DNA of 64,000 bases from Bacteroidales bacterium (lineage in GTDB: Bacteria; Bacteroidota; Bacteroidia; Bacteroidales; P3): the NCBI GenBank assembly GCA_024400495.1, contig JAKSMR010000002.1, positions 1 to 64,000 of the forward strand, given 5' to 3'. The position numbers and the translations under genes were made by a program. Below the pieces are notes generated by a model, which saw nothing but the letters and a program-made list of their open reading frames with translations, was not told the DNA's origin and did not search any database. Shown one piece after another: positions 53,201-60,294 of this stretch (the first letter of the stretch is position 1; each line of letters begins with the position of its first letter).

Positions 53201-54082
53201 CTCCACGGTGTCAATCGGTATGTTCACCTTGCCCTGGCTGTCTTTCGCCAGTTCCGCGCCGTTCACCTTCAACCCCGTCACCACCTCCAGATCAACAGAC
53301 CCGTCCTCCGTGGGCACCACTGGTGTGCCGTTCACGCTCAGCGCCCCGAGGCTCCCACCTCCGCCGTAGTCCTTCCACAATGCCTCATTCAGCCAATCGT
53401 CCACGCTTTCGCCCACAAACTGCTTGCACTCCCACCTACCGTCCGATAGCCATGTCACGCAGCGTCCAGGCTGGCGCTTCCTTGCCGGCACCGTGGATAT
53501 CGCTGCCACCAAGTCGGCTTGCTTGCCCAAGTTCAGCGTGTTGCCGTCGCTGCTCGGCTCCTGGGGCGTCACCTTGCCGTCGGCCCCTACTGTCAGCACC
53601 TTTCCAGCTTGGCTCACCCCCTGGTTCTTCTCCACCTTGCCGGCAATGGCCTCATCCATCTCAGCCAGCACCCCGGCGGTGTCCTGGCGGTACTCCGCAA
53701 TCTCTCTCAAGAAGGCAGTCACCCTCCCCTGCAGGGCTTCCAGGTCCGCCTGGCTCGCCTTGCCTCCGAGAGTGCCCATCACCTCCGACAGCTGCTCCAT
53801 CGCCCTGCCGAGGCGCTCGTTGGTTGTTCCTATACTTTCCGACAGCAACCTCAGTCTCGCAGCCACCACCTTGTTCTGCACTGGCTGCTCGCTGCCTTCG
53901 TCCAGCGTTCCGTCCACCTGCCAGGCCTCTCCGTCGCCCAGGCTTATCTGCTCCAGTCGCTTCAGCGCCTCATCAAGGTCGGCTTTGTGAAAGAATGAGT
54001 CCATCAGGTCCTGGAAGTCCTGCGTGGTCGGCTTCATGCCGGTCAAAAATCGGTTGTAGAGATATTCTATGGTTCTTTGCAT
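47216..54082 (-). CDS. Giant phage fibre protein, DGR target with C-terminal variable region
   Basis: The 2288-residue protein starts with an anchor-like motif (YLYNRFLTGMKPTTQDFQDL) shared with the smaller fibre at 54365-55111, then a coiled region to about 170. Ig-like stretches follow, then a LamG-like lectin fold (about 740-910), and a CotH-kinase-like region (about 985-1330: LVQIQGTSSTKYPRKNYRIT, then KWWFYFWDADTMLGDRND). Leucine-rich strands (about 1540-1720) precede the C-terminal lectin/FGE-like segment. The VR covers residues about 2228-2266 (GRVVYRSSYSAYAVGG to YVGSRL). It is read behind the smaller fibre genes and before the RT. The CotH assignment is by motif only. Confidence 0.88.
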   Translation of the reverse strand: MQRTIEYLYNRFLTGMKPTTQDFQDLMDSFFHKADLDEALKRLEQISLGDGEAWQVDGTLDEGSEQPVQNKVVAARLRLLSESIGTTNERLGRAMEQLSEVMGTLGGKASQADLEALQGRVTAFLREIAEYRQDTAGVLAEMDEAIAGKVEKNQGVSQAGKVLTVGADGKVTPQEPSSDGNTLNLGKQADLVAAISTVPARKRQPGRCVTWLSDGRWECKQFVGESVDDWLNEALWKDYGGGGSLGALSVNGTPVVPTEDGSVDLEVVTGLKVNGAELAKDSQGKVNIPIDTVEVDQTLDATSSNAVANSAVAPRLTELQQGMITGAEVEQGEDADGNPMYNLVLGRQYGSDITVPLPATGGGGSANLSRIVLQATVSSQQVKEGGYVELTYHYDHLNGDGESDGTKAAITIIVKKGSTITMQRTMNDVSAGSYTMNISDALQAGTMDVYVQAVCQITNEETGDTQVQTKQAYKSVTVVQIGLTTSYDLAGGFATGGYLDSDTITIPWAVRGSGTKVVSLVVDGDENHALSRSKTITKSGTTNDEFLIAARTLTPGRHWLQLVAEVGDIKSESIWIDVLKSGGGDKYIGLMYIDDDGTVKAYDIQDASSSYPTLRAGQYEQLGFQWAAYDPAGSVATVVEREGGATVNTMAVGRTMQSYTNRFNESGVVSRELVCGGTQYPLTIMVSGSAIDLSEAVGNLALRLKASGRSNGEANPAQWTYEGITTSFENVDWDVSGWDGESLVLKNGARAIIDIKPFASDPGATGLTVEMEYMIENPTDRTGDVISCHSGDKGFRITTELISLLTGSTKSIVDDDTGESIEKPAGVSTNYASGEWIKVAFVIGRRSSDRLMELYVNGVRCSADVYGSGDSFMQTDPVGITIESGSADVKYRIIRVYTRALSDDEEFGNYAIDRMTGAEIYEVYENNDILESDAVAMDKLKAKGKGVLRVVRTGGLEELNATNDKSAKFYGDVYFSSPFGAEYDFVARNVLVQIQGTSSTKYPRKNYRITLNKGTGTGAKLYVGAEAQKEMAAPGTGVCEADRGNTKNYYRMRPGAIPINIFVCKKDFSDSSMTHNTGASKLMNEVFKEMGILTPPQQKDTAYRTGFDGVPIDVFSSESADGESEYYGQYNFNNEKKSSGKVYGFDPIDLGDGTRLECLCCLEFLNNSEKLCNFQVDADLDTQLDNEFDNALEFRYPEDDTTWNGNPSSGKPAATSDQKAAIKRLFAWIRAMRPAGAEIATRLQEQGGDDRLSTWVNAQFAEQVGQYFNVDSLLSWYVYTDYFMSVDQRAKNMMLATFVVRDTTTGEIVSSAVNGKWWFYFWDADTMLGDRNDSYLAYDYLLTRTTWDVDRNKYAFEGHGSWLWCLVLANMGGQLSTVANTMRGHLTNARVHAMFDQEQQGNWCERAYNKSGHFAYIVPQLEGVMKQGELTRYSFMYALKGTGQAHRHYTIENRFALLDAKYRCGQYLSDNIDAYVARAAGDAANTIKIVSLEPYYFGWGTNNNTYQIGIEAAAGERITLTLQAALTANDPIRVYGASRILELDLTGMAGKMTGTWNLNKCVKMRRLLMGMQSGTSGSWFMEIDNCRLLEEMDLTNQKGASTAAGSKELDLRGQTRLSVGRFGGTEVTSVVLAKGAPIETLVMPGTLTTLRLESLPLLTMAGLTVESYAKVSTLIVSGCPGVEWETLAGRCSGLQRLRVELGEIEGDGQDLVRMAARNLQGVDAQGNYVNYCALTGRYQLTKFISEEVKALYPELEILDPEYTMIEFDDEVSDPEKVSNLDNGTGYKFGTAYVPSGHIVKLAGQRHRVLGKVTGDGEMTYYPLHDKDSNYYADAEATENCTKAMLDGSEGDVMLVEPHYWFKGVNDFLNKKHYSCYSSRDEMPARPEARVLSWDDLTGAGLVRQNYKVLTGKANLQAAYSSDSSCAVVHVPVTGYRRVRYPSVPGSGFVGSLLVDGSGAIVKDVLVETLSGGFEPGMYLIVDVPEGATDLYFTVQKSAEFDCVVLSNSEKIEDMEPEWCEFEEMAGGVAESTVVGSKLRSVMRSSQSAGSISWTDFNYYSAQRGMQQVDWMWHNHVGNLFYAIYGTLDSQGQCGYGESSYTQPQNRTAALGMRDTVNPSGATTGAWYWNDADPPQLVSVGSVNALGYQNLFGDKYEMLDGVNVNVGQVDGKWVIAMPDGTERRVKGGTTSGIWIKAVVHGRWMDLIPAGSQGDSSTTFYCDYYYYAGSVGRVVYRSSYSAYAVGGVSFAHANNDASYTNAYVGSRLAFRGTLVKAGSVAAYKAASEVS
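47285..47400 (-). repeat. DGR variable repeat (VR)
   Basis: 116-bp near-copy of the TR at the 3' end of the fibre gene. Coding changes relative to TR include Asn to Ser, Tyr, Val and His, and Tyr to Phe. It lies 69 bp before the fibre gene stop. Confidence 0.96.
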
Positions 54083-54110
54083 AGCGCTTTAATTATCGTT
54101 TAATAGTTGT

Positions 54111-54368
54111 TTAACTGATTATAAAATCACCGATACGCCAGCCGCCGATTCCCTCGGTCAGCTCCGTGGCCGGATGGGTCTGCCCTTGGGCATATCGCTT
54201 CACCACGCTTCGGTTTCTCACTTCGCACCCTGTGCCGGCTTCGCTGCCCTCTATCAGATCGGTCAGGCTCACACCTAGCTCCACGGCCAGGTTCCAGGCC
54301 TCACTCGCCCGCCCACTGCGCTCCAGCGCCACATCTATCAGGGTCTGTCCCTGGCCTGCTTTGCTCAT
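54111..54368 (-). CDS. Small LysM-like tail protein, copy 1
   Basis: The 85-residue protein contains GQTLIDVALERSGRASEAWN followed by LAVELGVSLTD, a LysM-like motif of the kind found in P2 gpX-type tail proteins. A paralogue lies at 55108-55377. Its start overlaps the stop of the next upstream gene as ATGA. Probably a baseplate or fibre attachment adaptor. Confidence 0.65.
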   Translation of the reverse strand: MSKAGQGQTLIDVALERSGRASEAWNLAVELGVSLTDLIEGSEAGTGCEVRNRSVVKRYAQGQTHPATELTEGIGGWRIGDFIIS

Positions 54369-55111
54369 CGTATTGGGGTCTGTATTTGGTCAATGTCTGT
54401 CGGGCAGAAGTTCATATTCTCGCTTCCGCACGCCACATGGCTCAAAGTGTTCACTCTGGCTATTACGTTGTTCAGACTGTTGCGGAGCCCGGTTATCGTT
54501 TCATTGTTTGGCAAGTCTGCCACAGTATGCGCCATCTCGCCGGCCATCTCGGTCTGTGTGGGCCGTGTAGCCATCACCGCATCTATCTGCGTCTTGCTAT
54601 ACACCGCTGCTGCATCAGCCTTTCTGGCCAGCCCGGCCTCCATATCCGCCCGATTGGCCTTTTCTGCAAGGGCCGATTCCAGCGCCGTGGCATCCGCCTT
54701 CTGGGCCAGGGCTTCCGCCATGGCCTCCGACGATACCATACCGCCCAGCGCTGTGTTCAGCGTCGTCTGGTCCAGTTTGTCGGCCAGCTGGGTCCTAACC
54801 CATCCCTCGGTGGCCATTCCATTCATCGCTGCCGCCAGGGCTGTGCCCGTCACATATTCGGCCAGCACCTCCTGCAGCATCTCGGCCAGTCTGTCCTGGA
54901 TCATCTGGGCCATTTGGGCCTCTAGTTCCTGCCGCAACCCCTTCATGGCAGCGGCCACGGCCACGCCGCTCACCGGACGTTCCTCACCCTCTGCCACCAG
55001 CCCGAGCTCCGACTTGTGCCAGAAGCTGTCCAGCAAGTTCTCGTAGTCCTCGCCGGTTGGATAGTCGCCGTTCTCAAATCGGCTCTTCAGATATTCTTTG
55101 CTCTTTATCAT
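54365..55111 (-). CDS. Fibre protein with shared N-terminal anchor
   Basis: The 248-residue product starts YLKSRFENGDYPTGEDYENL, LDSFWHKSEL, clearly related to the start of the giant DGR fibre (YLYNRFLTGMKPT, MDSFFHKADL). The rest is Ala-rich coiled-coil (about residues 50-200), then a short end. Probably a short fibre or adaptor using the same virion socket. Overlaps both neighbours by ATGA. Confidence 0.7.
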   Translation of the reverse strand: MIKSKEYLKSRFENGDYPTGEDYENLLDSFWHKSELGLVAEGEERPVSGVAVAAAMKGLRQELEAQMAQMIQDRLAEMLQEVLAEYVTGTALAAAMNGMATEGWVRTQLADKLDQTTLNTALGGMVSSEAMAEALAQKADATALESALAEKANRADMEAGLARKADAAAVYSKTQIDAVMATRPTQTEMAGEMAHTVADLPNNETITGLRNSLNNVIARVNTLSHVACGSENMNFCPTDIDQIQTPIR

Positions 55112-55377
55112 ATCATGTCCCTTCCTATCATTGCTGTTCCTATTGGTTTTCTGTCGGCCTGTTCGGGGGCTCCGTCACATGCCGGCTTCGCACCGTATGC
55201 GGCCATCGCCTCGGCCGTCTCTGGGTCTGCAGCCACGCTCGGCACATCCAGTTCCATGCCGCTCACATCGTCTGTCAGTCCCACACCGCTCCTCATGGCT
55301 ATGGCCCACGATGCCTCGGCCCTGCCGCCAAGCTCCACGGCCACGTCTATCAGCGTCTGTCCCTGTCCTGGCCTCAT
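55108..55377 (-). CDS. Small LysM-like tail protein, copy 2
   Basis: I start at 55377, where the ATG overlaps the upstream stop as ATGA. The 89-residue product has RPGQGQTLIDVAVELGGRAE then WAIAMRSGVGLTDDVSGMEL, the same LysM-like motif as the product at 54111-54368, followed by a different C-terminal tail. A duplicated tail adaptor is likely. Confidence 0.65.
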   Translation of the reverse strand: MRPGQGQTLIDVAVELGGRAEASWAIAMRSGVGLTDDVSGMELDVPSVAADPETAEAMAAYGAKPACDGAPEQADRKPIGTAMIGRDMI

Positions 55378-56171
55378 ACCTCTATCCATGTGTTGATCTC
55401 CAGCGTGTCCCCAAGTTCCGACTCCTGCGTTATCAGCAGCTGCCCCTCGCCGTCTATCACGGCAATGCTGGGCGCTCCGTTGTACTTGATCGGTATCAGT
55501 GTATCCCCATTGGGGTTGTAGTATCCCTCGGGCAGCTCCGGCACTGTGCTCGCTGTGGTCCTTATCAAATTGTTCGTCGTGGCCAGTTCATTGGCGTTGC
55601 CGGCAAACACCACTGCCCCGTTCAGCCGCAGCCCGTATTTCACCTTGCCCCACAGATGCACCTTCCCGCCCACGCGCTGCACCCTAAGGCTTGTGCCGCC
55701 CAGGGGAGTGTGCCACCACAAGCCTCCCGTGCACGACGTCCACACGTCATCGTCCTGCGGGGCCTTTCTCAACCACAGCCTCGGCAGGTCGGCATAGGCC
55801 GCATAGGTGCCGCTCTCAGGGCGGTTCACCGCCCATGCCAGGTATCGCTCCACACGCACCGCCACCGTCGCGCCGCTGCTGTTCTCTGCCGTCAGGGTTC
55901 TTTCCGTCACCACCAGATACACACTCGAGGAACTTCCGCCCCTCACTTCGAATAGTTCGTATGCCGTGCCGCCGTTGCCGTCGGGCACTCCTGCCACGGC
56001 ATAGCCAGGGGCTCCCGCGCTCTCGCATCCGGCCACGATGCAGCCACCCTTGGGCAGCAGCCCTGCCACCATCTTCTGCGGCAGCAGCCAGTCCCCCTGG
56101 GCCTCCGCCAGCCGGTCTATCGTCAAGGGGTAGTTGTTCACGTTCTCTGGGTCAAAATTCTGTCTGTTCAT
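55374..56171 (-). CDS. Tail/baseplate-associated protein, unknown
   Basis: The start at 56171 (MNRQNFDPENVNNYPLTIDR) overlaps the upstream stop as ATGA. The 265-residue product is beta-rich with Trp-rich patches (DDDVWTSCTGGLWWHTPLGG, then GGKVHLWGKVKYGL) and ends NTWIEV. The composition suggests a virion surface or fibre-base protein. The family is not recognised. Confidence 0.6.
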   Translation of the reverse strand: MNRQNFDPENVNNYPLTIDRLAEAQGDWLLPQKMVAGLLPKGGCIVAGCESAGAPGYAVAGVPDGNGGTAYELFEVRGGSSSSVYLVVTERTLTAENSSGATVAVRVERYLAWAVNRPESGTYAAYADLPRLWLRKAPQDDDVWTSCTGGLWWHTPLGGTSLRVQRVGGKVHLWGKVKYGLRLNGAVVFAGNANELATTNNLIRTTASTVPELPEGYYNPNGDTLIPIKYNGAPSIAVIDGEGQLLITQESELGDTLEINTWIEV

Positions 56172-56659
56172 ATCTGTGTATAGTATGTTATCGTATAATG
56201 GCTCGCCGCCATCTTCCAGCGGTCGAGTATCGATTCTATCTCTCGTTGTATGTAGGGGGCGTTGTATCGTGCCGGAAGGCTCACCGTGAACTCCCGGTTC
56301 CACCACACCTGGTCCTCGCTCCACAACGTTAGGGGCGTGCTCCCCAGGGCCAGCCGGGTCGATGGCCCGTCGCTCTGCCTGCGCACATCTAGCAAGTCTC
56401 TGTTCGCCACCTCTCCCAGCAGCACCAGGCTCTCGCTTATGCCCAGATGCGTGGCTATGGCTGCACGCAGCTGCCTCACCGTCGGGCCGTACTGTCGCTC
56501 CACGCTCTCCCGGGCCTCATATTCCGTAAAGGAGGCATACAGCCGCTTCAGCGGCGCATAGGCAGTCCTCAGCAGAGCCTCCAGCAGCGAGCCCTGGCGC
56601 AGCACATGGGGCAGCAGTATGATCCGCAACTTGTCCCAGTCAACATTCATCACGCTCAT
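56168..56659 (-). CDS. Baseplate-region protein, possible gpI-type
   Basis: The 163-residue protein (WDKLRIILLPHVLRQGSLLE, ending YNAPYIQREIESILDRWKMA) is helical with basic patches. It follows the J-like gene, where P2-like phages place gene I, so a tail protein I role is inferred from order. The family is not recognised by sequence. Confidence 0.5.
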   Translation of the reverse strand: MSVMNVDWDKLRIILLPHVLRQGSLLEALLRTAYAPLKRLYASFTEYEARESVERQYGPTVRQLRAAIATHLGISESLVLLGEVANRDLLDVRRQSDGPSTRLALGSTPLTLWSEDQVWWNREFTVSLPARYNAPYIQREIESILDRWKMAASHYTITYYTQI

Positions 56660-57444
56660 AGATTCTCCTTTCTGTAGCGCTCATACACCACCGTCACGTC
56701 CGCGTCGGCCACCGTCCAGTATCCGCTCTCCGCGCGCTGCTGCTCCCCAAAGTCTGTCCATGGGTTGCCGGCGTACTTCGTCTTCAGCTGCTCGATCTTC
56801 ACCATCTCCACGCCCTCCACCTCGCGCAGCGCGTCCACCAGCCCATTCCGGCTCATCAGCCCGTCAAAGTCCAGGCTGCTCACATATCCCTTCAGCGCAG
56901 CCTCCACGGCCTTGCTGCTGGGCACCAGCTTTATCGGGTCGTACCACACGCGCAGCTTCGCCGCCATACGGTCGCTCTGCTCGTTGATCACCGTGATCTT
57001 CAGCCCTGCGTCTTTCTCTTGCGCCAGATAGGCCTCCTCGGCCGCCTGGGCTTCCGCCGTCACCGGCTGGCGGGCTCCTGCCCCGCCCCCGGCTATCTTT
57101 ATCTTCAGCCGGCTGCCTCGGTCGTCCACCGAGCAGTATTTCACCGGGGCCTCGTCCTCCGTGTCGGGCACAAAGCCCAGCACCAGGTTTCGGTACCACA
57201 GCGTCGTGTGGGGCAGCCGCTCCGCCAGCATCGTCTCCACCTCTGCCTTATGGGTGTCCATCAGGTTCTCGAGCACCCATATCCCGAAGGCTACCACATA
57301 GAACAGCAGCCCCTCGATACTCACCTTCGAGAACTTGCCCTCAAAGGTATCCGAGCTGCTCAGTCCGTATCTTTCGCGCACAGCGCCCTCTGCCATCCAG
57401 GCATCGGTCATTTGTTGCTTGATCTCTGCTATCGTTCGTGCCAT
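56656..57444 (-). CDS. Baseplate J-like protein
   Basis: The 262-residue protein has an N-terminal helical segment (TIAEIKQQMTDAWMAEGAVR) and the AEAQAAEEAYLA plus PSSKAVEAALKGYVSSLDFD stretches seen in gpJ-like wedge proteins, ending in a Tyr-rich strand. Position after the lysis genes and before the gpI-like and fibre genes agrees. It would build the baseplate wedge. Overlaps the upstream lipoprotein gene by 16 bp. Confidence 0.65.
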   Translation of the reverse strand: MARTIAEIKQQMTDAWMAEGAVRERYGLSSSDTFEGKFSKVSIEGLLFYVVAFGIWVLENLMDTHKAEVETMLAERLPHTTLWYRNLVLGFVPDTEDEAPVKYCSVDDRGSRLKIKIAGGGAGARQPVTAEAQAAEEAYLAQEKDAGLKITVINEQSDRMAAKLRVWYDPIKLVPSSKAVEAALKGYVSSLDFDGLMSRNGLVDALREVEGVEMVKIEQLKTKYAGNPWTDFGEQQRAESGYWTVADADVTVVYERYRKENL

Positions 57445-57887
57445 TTCTTTATCGTTTTCCGCAGCCTCGTTACCACGATGGCTGCCGTTGTCAATACTAT
57501 TCCTGCCAGGGTTCCCCAGAGGTAGGGCTTTATCGGGCTGCCGCCTGGGGGCGCTGCCACTGTCTGCTTATCCTCCTTCCGTGCTTCGCATTGCACCGTG
57601 CTTTCCAATACACGCGCCTTTTCATTCGTGGTAGTACGCCCCCGCAGGTGCTCCTTGCTTTTCTCCGTGGTGCGGCTGCGCTCTGTGCCGTCCGCATTAA
57701 GCACCACCGTGACAGTCTCTATCTCTCGCACGGTATCATGTACCCTCTCGGTCCCCAGTTCCACCATGATATCATGGCTCGCCTCCTTCTCTCTCAATTC
57801 GGTCGTCGTCTGCCTGCTGCTTCTGCAGCTCATCATAAACAGGGCACTCCCCAGCATGAGGGCATTCCTGTATCTTTCCAATCGCAT
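57429..57887 (-). CDS. Spanin-type lipoprotein with C-terminal membrane segment
   Basis: The 152-residue protein has a lipoprotein signal (NALMLGSALFMMSC, lipidation at Cys21), a charged middle (EIETVTVVLNADGTERSR) and a C-terminal membrane segment (YLWGTLAGIVLTTAAIVV) followed by a basic tail. Lipobox plus C-terminal transmembrane segment is the layout of a unimolecular spanin, bridging outer and inner membranes during lysis. Its start lies inside the preceding gene (116-bp overlap, another frame), as in Rz/Rz1 pairs. Confidence 0.65.
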   Translation of the reverse strand: MRLERYRNALMLGSALFMMSCRSSRQTTTELREKEASHDIMVELGTERVHDTVREIETVTVVLNADGTERSRTTEKSKEHLRGRTTTNEKARVLESTVQCEARKEDKQTVAAPPGGSPIKPYLWGTLAGIVLTTAAIVVTRLRKTIKKWHER

Positions 57888-58116
57888 TGTTCAGGTTTTT
57901 TACTTCTTTCTTCAGTCCCCTGACCTCGCGCCGCAGGGGGTCGGCTATGTTGGTCTTGAATTCATCCACGTACATCTTCGCCAAATCCATGTCCTTCTTC
58001 TCATTCTCGGCCTTGATCCCGCGCACCTCCTGGCGGTGCCGCTTCTTGTCAAAGAACCATCCCCCTCCTGCTGCCAGTGTCAGCAATCCCAGCAGCCAGT
58101 TCAGCCACTCCGTCAT
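57772..58116 (-). CDS. Small membrane protein with coiled coil (lysis cluster)
   Basis: The start at 58116 overlaps the amidase stop as ATGA. The 114-residue protein has an N-terminal membrane segment (WLNWLLGLLTLAAGGGWFF) and a long charged coiled coil (about 25-100). Between amidase and lipoprotein it could be an Rz-like inner-membrane spanin subunit or a holin-like protein. Confidence 0.6.
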   Translation of the reverse strand: MTEWLNWLLGLLTLAAGGGWFFDKKRHRQEVRGIKAENEKKDMDLAKMYVDEFKTNIADPLRREVRGLKKEVKNLNNAIGKIQECPHAGECPVYDELQKQQADDDRIEREGGEP

Positions 58117-58526
58117 ATCCCCACCTCCTTTCTCCACTTCTGCACGTCAAAGCTCGGGCACGCCTTCGCCGCAAACTCGTTGTGCCCATGAACCGTCGCA
58201 CCCGGAAAGCGCTCCTTCAGGCTCTTTACCAACTTAACCAGTGCGGCTTCCTGCGCAGCGGTCCGGGTGTCCTTCGGTCTCATGTTCTGGTCGCATCCGC
58301 CCACATAGCAGATGCCTATGCTGTACGTGTTCTCTCCGGTGGTGTGTGCCCCTACGGCCTCCAGTGGTCGGCCCTCGTGCACGCTCCCGTCCAGGTATAT
58401 CACATAGTGGTAGCCTATGTCGCTCCACCCTTGTCTCTTGTGCCATCCTCTGATGGTCTCCACCGTCACCGCGCGCCCTTCGGGGGTTGCGCTGCAGTGG
58501 ATGATGATTTTCTCTATCTTCCTCAT
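58113..58526 (-). CDS. Phage endolysin, N-acetylmuramoyl-L-alanine amidase
   Basis: The 137-residue T7-lysozyme-type amidase has the zinc ligands His10 (IIIHCSAT), His115 (HGHNEF) and Cys123 (KACPSFD) and the helper Lys121. It cleaves the amide bond between glycan and peptide. No signal peptide is present, so it needs a holin. It opens the lysis cluster. Confidence 0.93.
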   Translation of the reverse strand: MRKIEKIIIHCSATPEGRAVTVETIRGWHKRQGWSDIGYHYVIYLDGSVHEGRPLEAVGAHTTGENTYSIGICYVGGCDQNMRPKDTRTAAQEAALVKLVKSLKERFPGATVHGHNEFAAKACPSFDVQKWRKEVGI

Positions 58527-58822
58527 TGTCTATATTTGGCTACAATTGTTAGTCTTTCCGTTGTCAGTTCTAATTTCTCTATCATCTGGCCGTCTTGTTC
58601 CAACGCCTCACTAATGGCACGTTTCCATTTGTCGATGTCGTGGTCATTCACCAGGTCGTCAATACCCACACCGACGATAGGGTGTTCTTTCCATTCTCCC
58701 GGATGAGTTTTAAGCAGTAGGTACTGGTTCTGCTCCGTTACCTCATCCACCGCCATTGAACCTCCGTTGAGTTCAATGTCCACATTCCCGATGTTGTCTT
58801 GTATCAGTCTCAATGCTTTCAT
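58523..58822 (-). CDS. gp25/W-like baseplate protein
   Basis: The 99-residue protein has IGNVDIELNGGSMAVDEVTE and the ending ELTTERLTIVAKY, resembling the small gp25/W-type wedge proteins by length and position after the spike gene. Start and stop overlap neighbours tightly. Assignment is by context and pattern. Confidence 0.6.
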   Translation of the reverse strand: MKALRLIQDNIGNVDIELNGGSMAVDEVTEQNQYLLLKTHPGEWKEHPIVGVGIDDLVNDHDIDKWKRAISEALEQDGQMIEKLELTTERLTIVAKYRQ

Positions 58823-59358
58823 CAGTGCGTTATCTTATCGTCTTCCAAGTCCGACACCCTGGTTTGTACCAGTTGCTGTGATGCCCATGATGCCACCACG
58901 GCTTTCAGGCTCGAGCCACCGTCCTGCGGTACAGGGACCCATGAGGAGAAGGCTTGTTTCAAACTGTTGTTGTCTTTCTCCAATTTATTCAGTTTTTCGG
59001 CCAGGTCTTGTATGTTCACAAGACCACCGTTTTTGCCGCCGTTTAGTTCTATGCGATCAGAAGAAAGTGATATTTTCTCCACCTCACCCCACTGCACTAC
59101 TGACAGGTGCCGCAGTTCCCCACCACTAAGGTCAGCCACTGTCACCATACTTCCTGTTTTGGGGGTGATGATCAGTTTGCCATCCTTGCCGTCGTCGGCT
59201 GGTGAAAGAAGCACGTCAGGTACCTCCAACTTTCCAACGAGCACCGTGCAAGTCCCACCCTCTACGCTCTTCACCTCACCGGTAAAGAGTTGGGCTGAGG
59301 TTCCATATCTACCCATTATTTTGCGCAATGCCTTTGCTATTTCGCTGTATGTATCCAT
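58822..59358 (-). CDS. Baseplate spike protein (gpV-like)
   Basis: The 178-residue protein has an OB-like N-terminal region with the QLFTGEVKSVEGGTCTVLV core and SADDGKDGKLIITPKTGSMV, then a spike repeat ISLSSDRIELNGGKNGG, as in gpV-type needle proteins. Its ATG overlaps the hub stop (TAATG). Confidence 0.75.
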   Translation of the reverse strand: MDTYSEIAKALRKIMGRYGTSAQLFTGEVKSVEGGTCTVLVGKLEVPDVLLSPADDGKDGKLIITPKTGSMVTVADLSGGELRHLSVVQWGEVEKISLSSDRIELNGGKNGGLVNIQDLAEKLNKLEKDNNSLKQAFSSWVPVPQDGGSSLKAVVASWASQQLVQTRVSDLEDDKITH

Positions 59359-60293
59359 TACAATTTCTTGCCTATCGTTATTTTTCGTTTCCCGCCGCTT
59401 TCCGAGAACTCAACCTCGGTACTCACGCAGTAATAATCGCCATCTCGGTCGGGGTGTTCTTCGTCTTTTAGCCTCACCTTGTATGTCGGCTCACAGTATG
59501 GCGTCAGCCATCCGTCAATGCTACCCTCATAGCCGGTGTAAACCATGCGGGTCAATTCCTCTTTGGCACAGGCTTTCAAACTCTCTTTGTCCGTAACTCC
59601 GTACACCTTCACGCTTCTTTTGTCACCACCGGTGCGGCCCTCGGTAACGATGATACGCTTGCCGTCCTTGCCAATGCCTTCCACCTCGATAAGGAAACTG
59701 CGCTCATCGACACTACGCCATTTCAAGTTGCTTCCTTCCACATTTACCCCAAAGTCATAAACCACACGGTCTCCCACTTCTTTATATTGGGGATGGATAT
59801 GCAGTGTATCGCCCTTGAAATAGATGTTGGCCTTGGTTTCGTCCTGAACCTTTTTAAGCACGTCGTAGGCGGTTGCACTCTTCACGGTAAAAGTATCGTA
59901 CTTGAAGGAGTAGTCGCAATTCACCTCGCAACCGCAGACCTCTTTCAGTAACTTCTCACAGTCTATGTTCTTATACACTTTGTCAGGCACATCCTTGCGC
60001 ATTTTCCACAGTTCATCCTCGCACTCAATGGTGCAGGTTCCGTCGTCGCTCCGAATTGCCTTCACATAACCGGCAAACTCTTCCTTCAGTTTCTGGCCAT
60101 AGCCAAGTTTCACCATCACCTTGTCGCCCGCCTTCAGGCTGTTTTCCACGTCCAGCACCGCACCAGCATAACGGCCAGGCAATACAATGGTCGCCACGTC
60201 GCAAAGGCGCTCCACGCTTTTGCGTATCTTCACCTCTGCCACGGCACCTATCCTATAACCGCCAATCCTTATGTCGTGTTCCATTGCCAGCAT
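59358..60293 (-). CDS. Baseplate hub protein (late control D / gp27-like)
   Basis: The 311-residue protein has hub-type beta barrels with LKAGDKVMVKLGYGQKLKEE, FAGYVKAI, and the late YNI-like ANIYFKGDTLHIHPQYKEVG, ending GGKRKITIGKKL. It matches gpD-type hub proteins in order before the spike. A frame of four residues precedes a second possible start at 60284. Confidence 0.78.
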   Translation of the reverse strand: MLAMEHDIRIGGYRIGAVAEVKIRKSVERLCDVATIVLPGRYAGAVLDVENSLKAGDKVMVKLGYGQKLKEEFAGYVKAIRSDDGTCTIECEDELWKMRKDVPDKVYKNIDCEKLLKEVCGCEVNCDYSFKYDTFTVKSATAYDVLKKVQDETKANIYFKGDTLHIHPQYKEVGDRVVYDFGVNVEGSNLKWRSVDERSFLIEVEGIGKDGKRIIVTEGRTGGDKRSVKVYGVTDKESLKACAKEELTRMVYTGYEGSIDGWLTPYCEPTYKVRLKDEEHPDRDGDYYCVSTEVEFSESGGKRKITIGKKL

Positions 60294-60294
60294 A

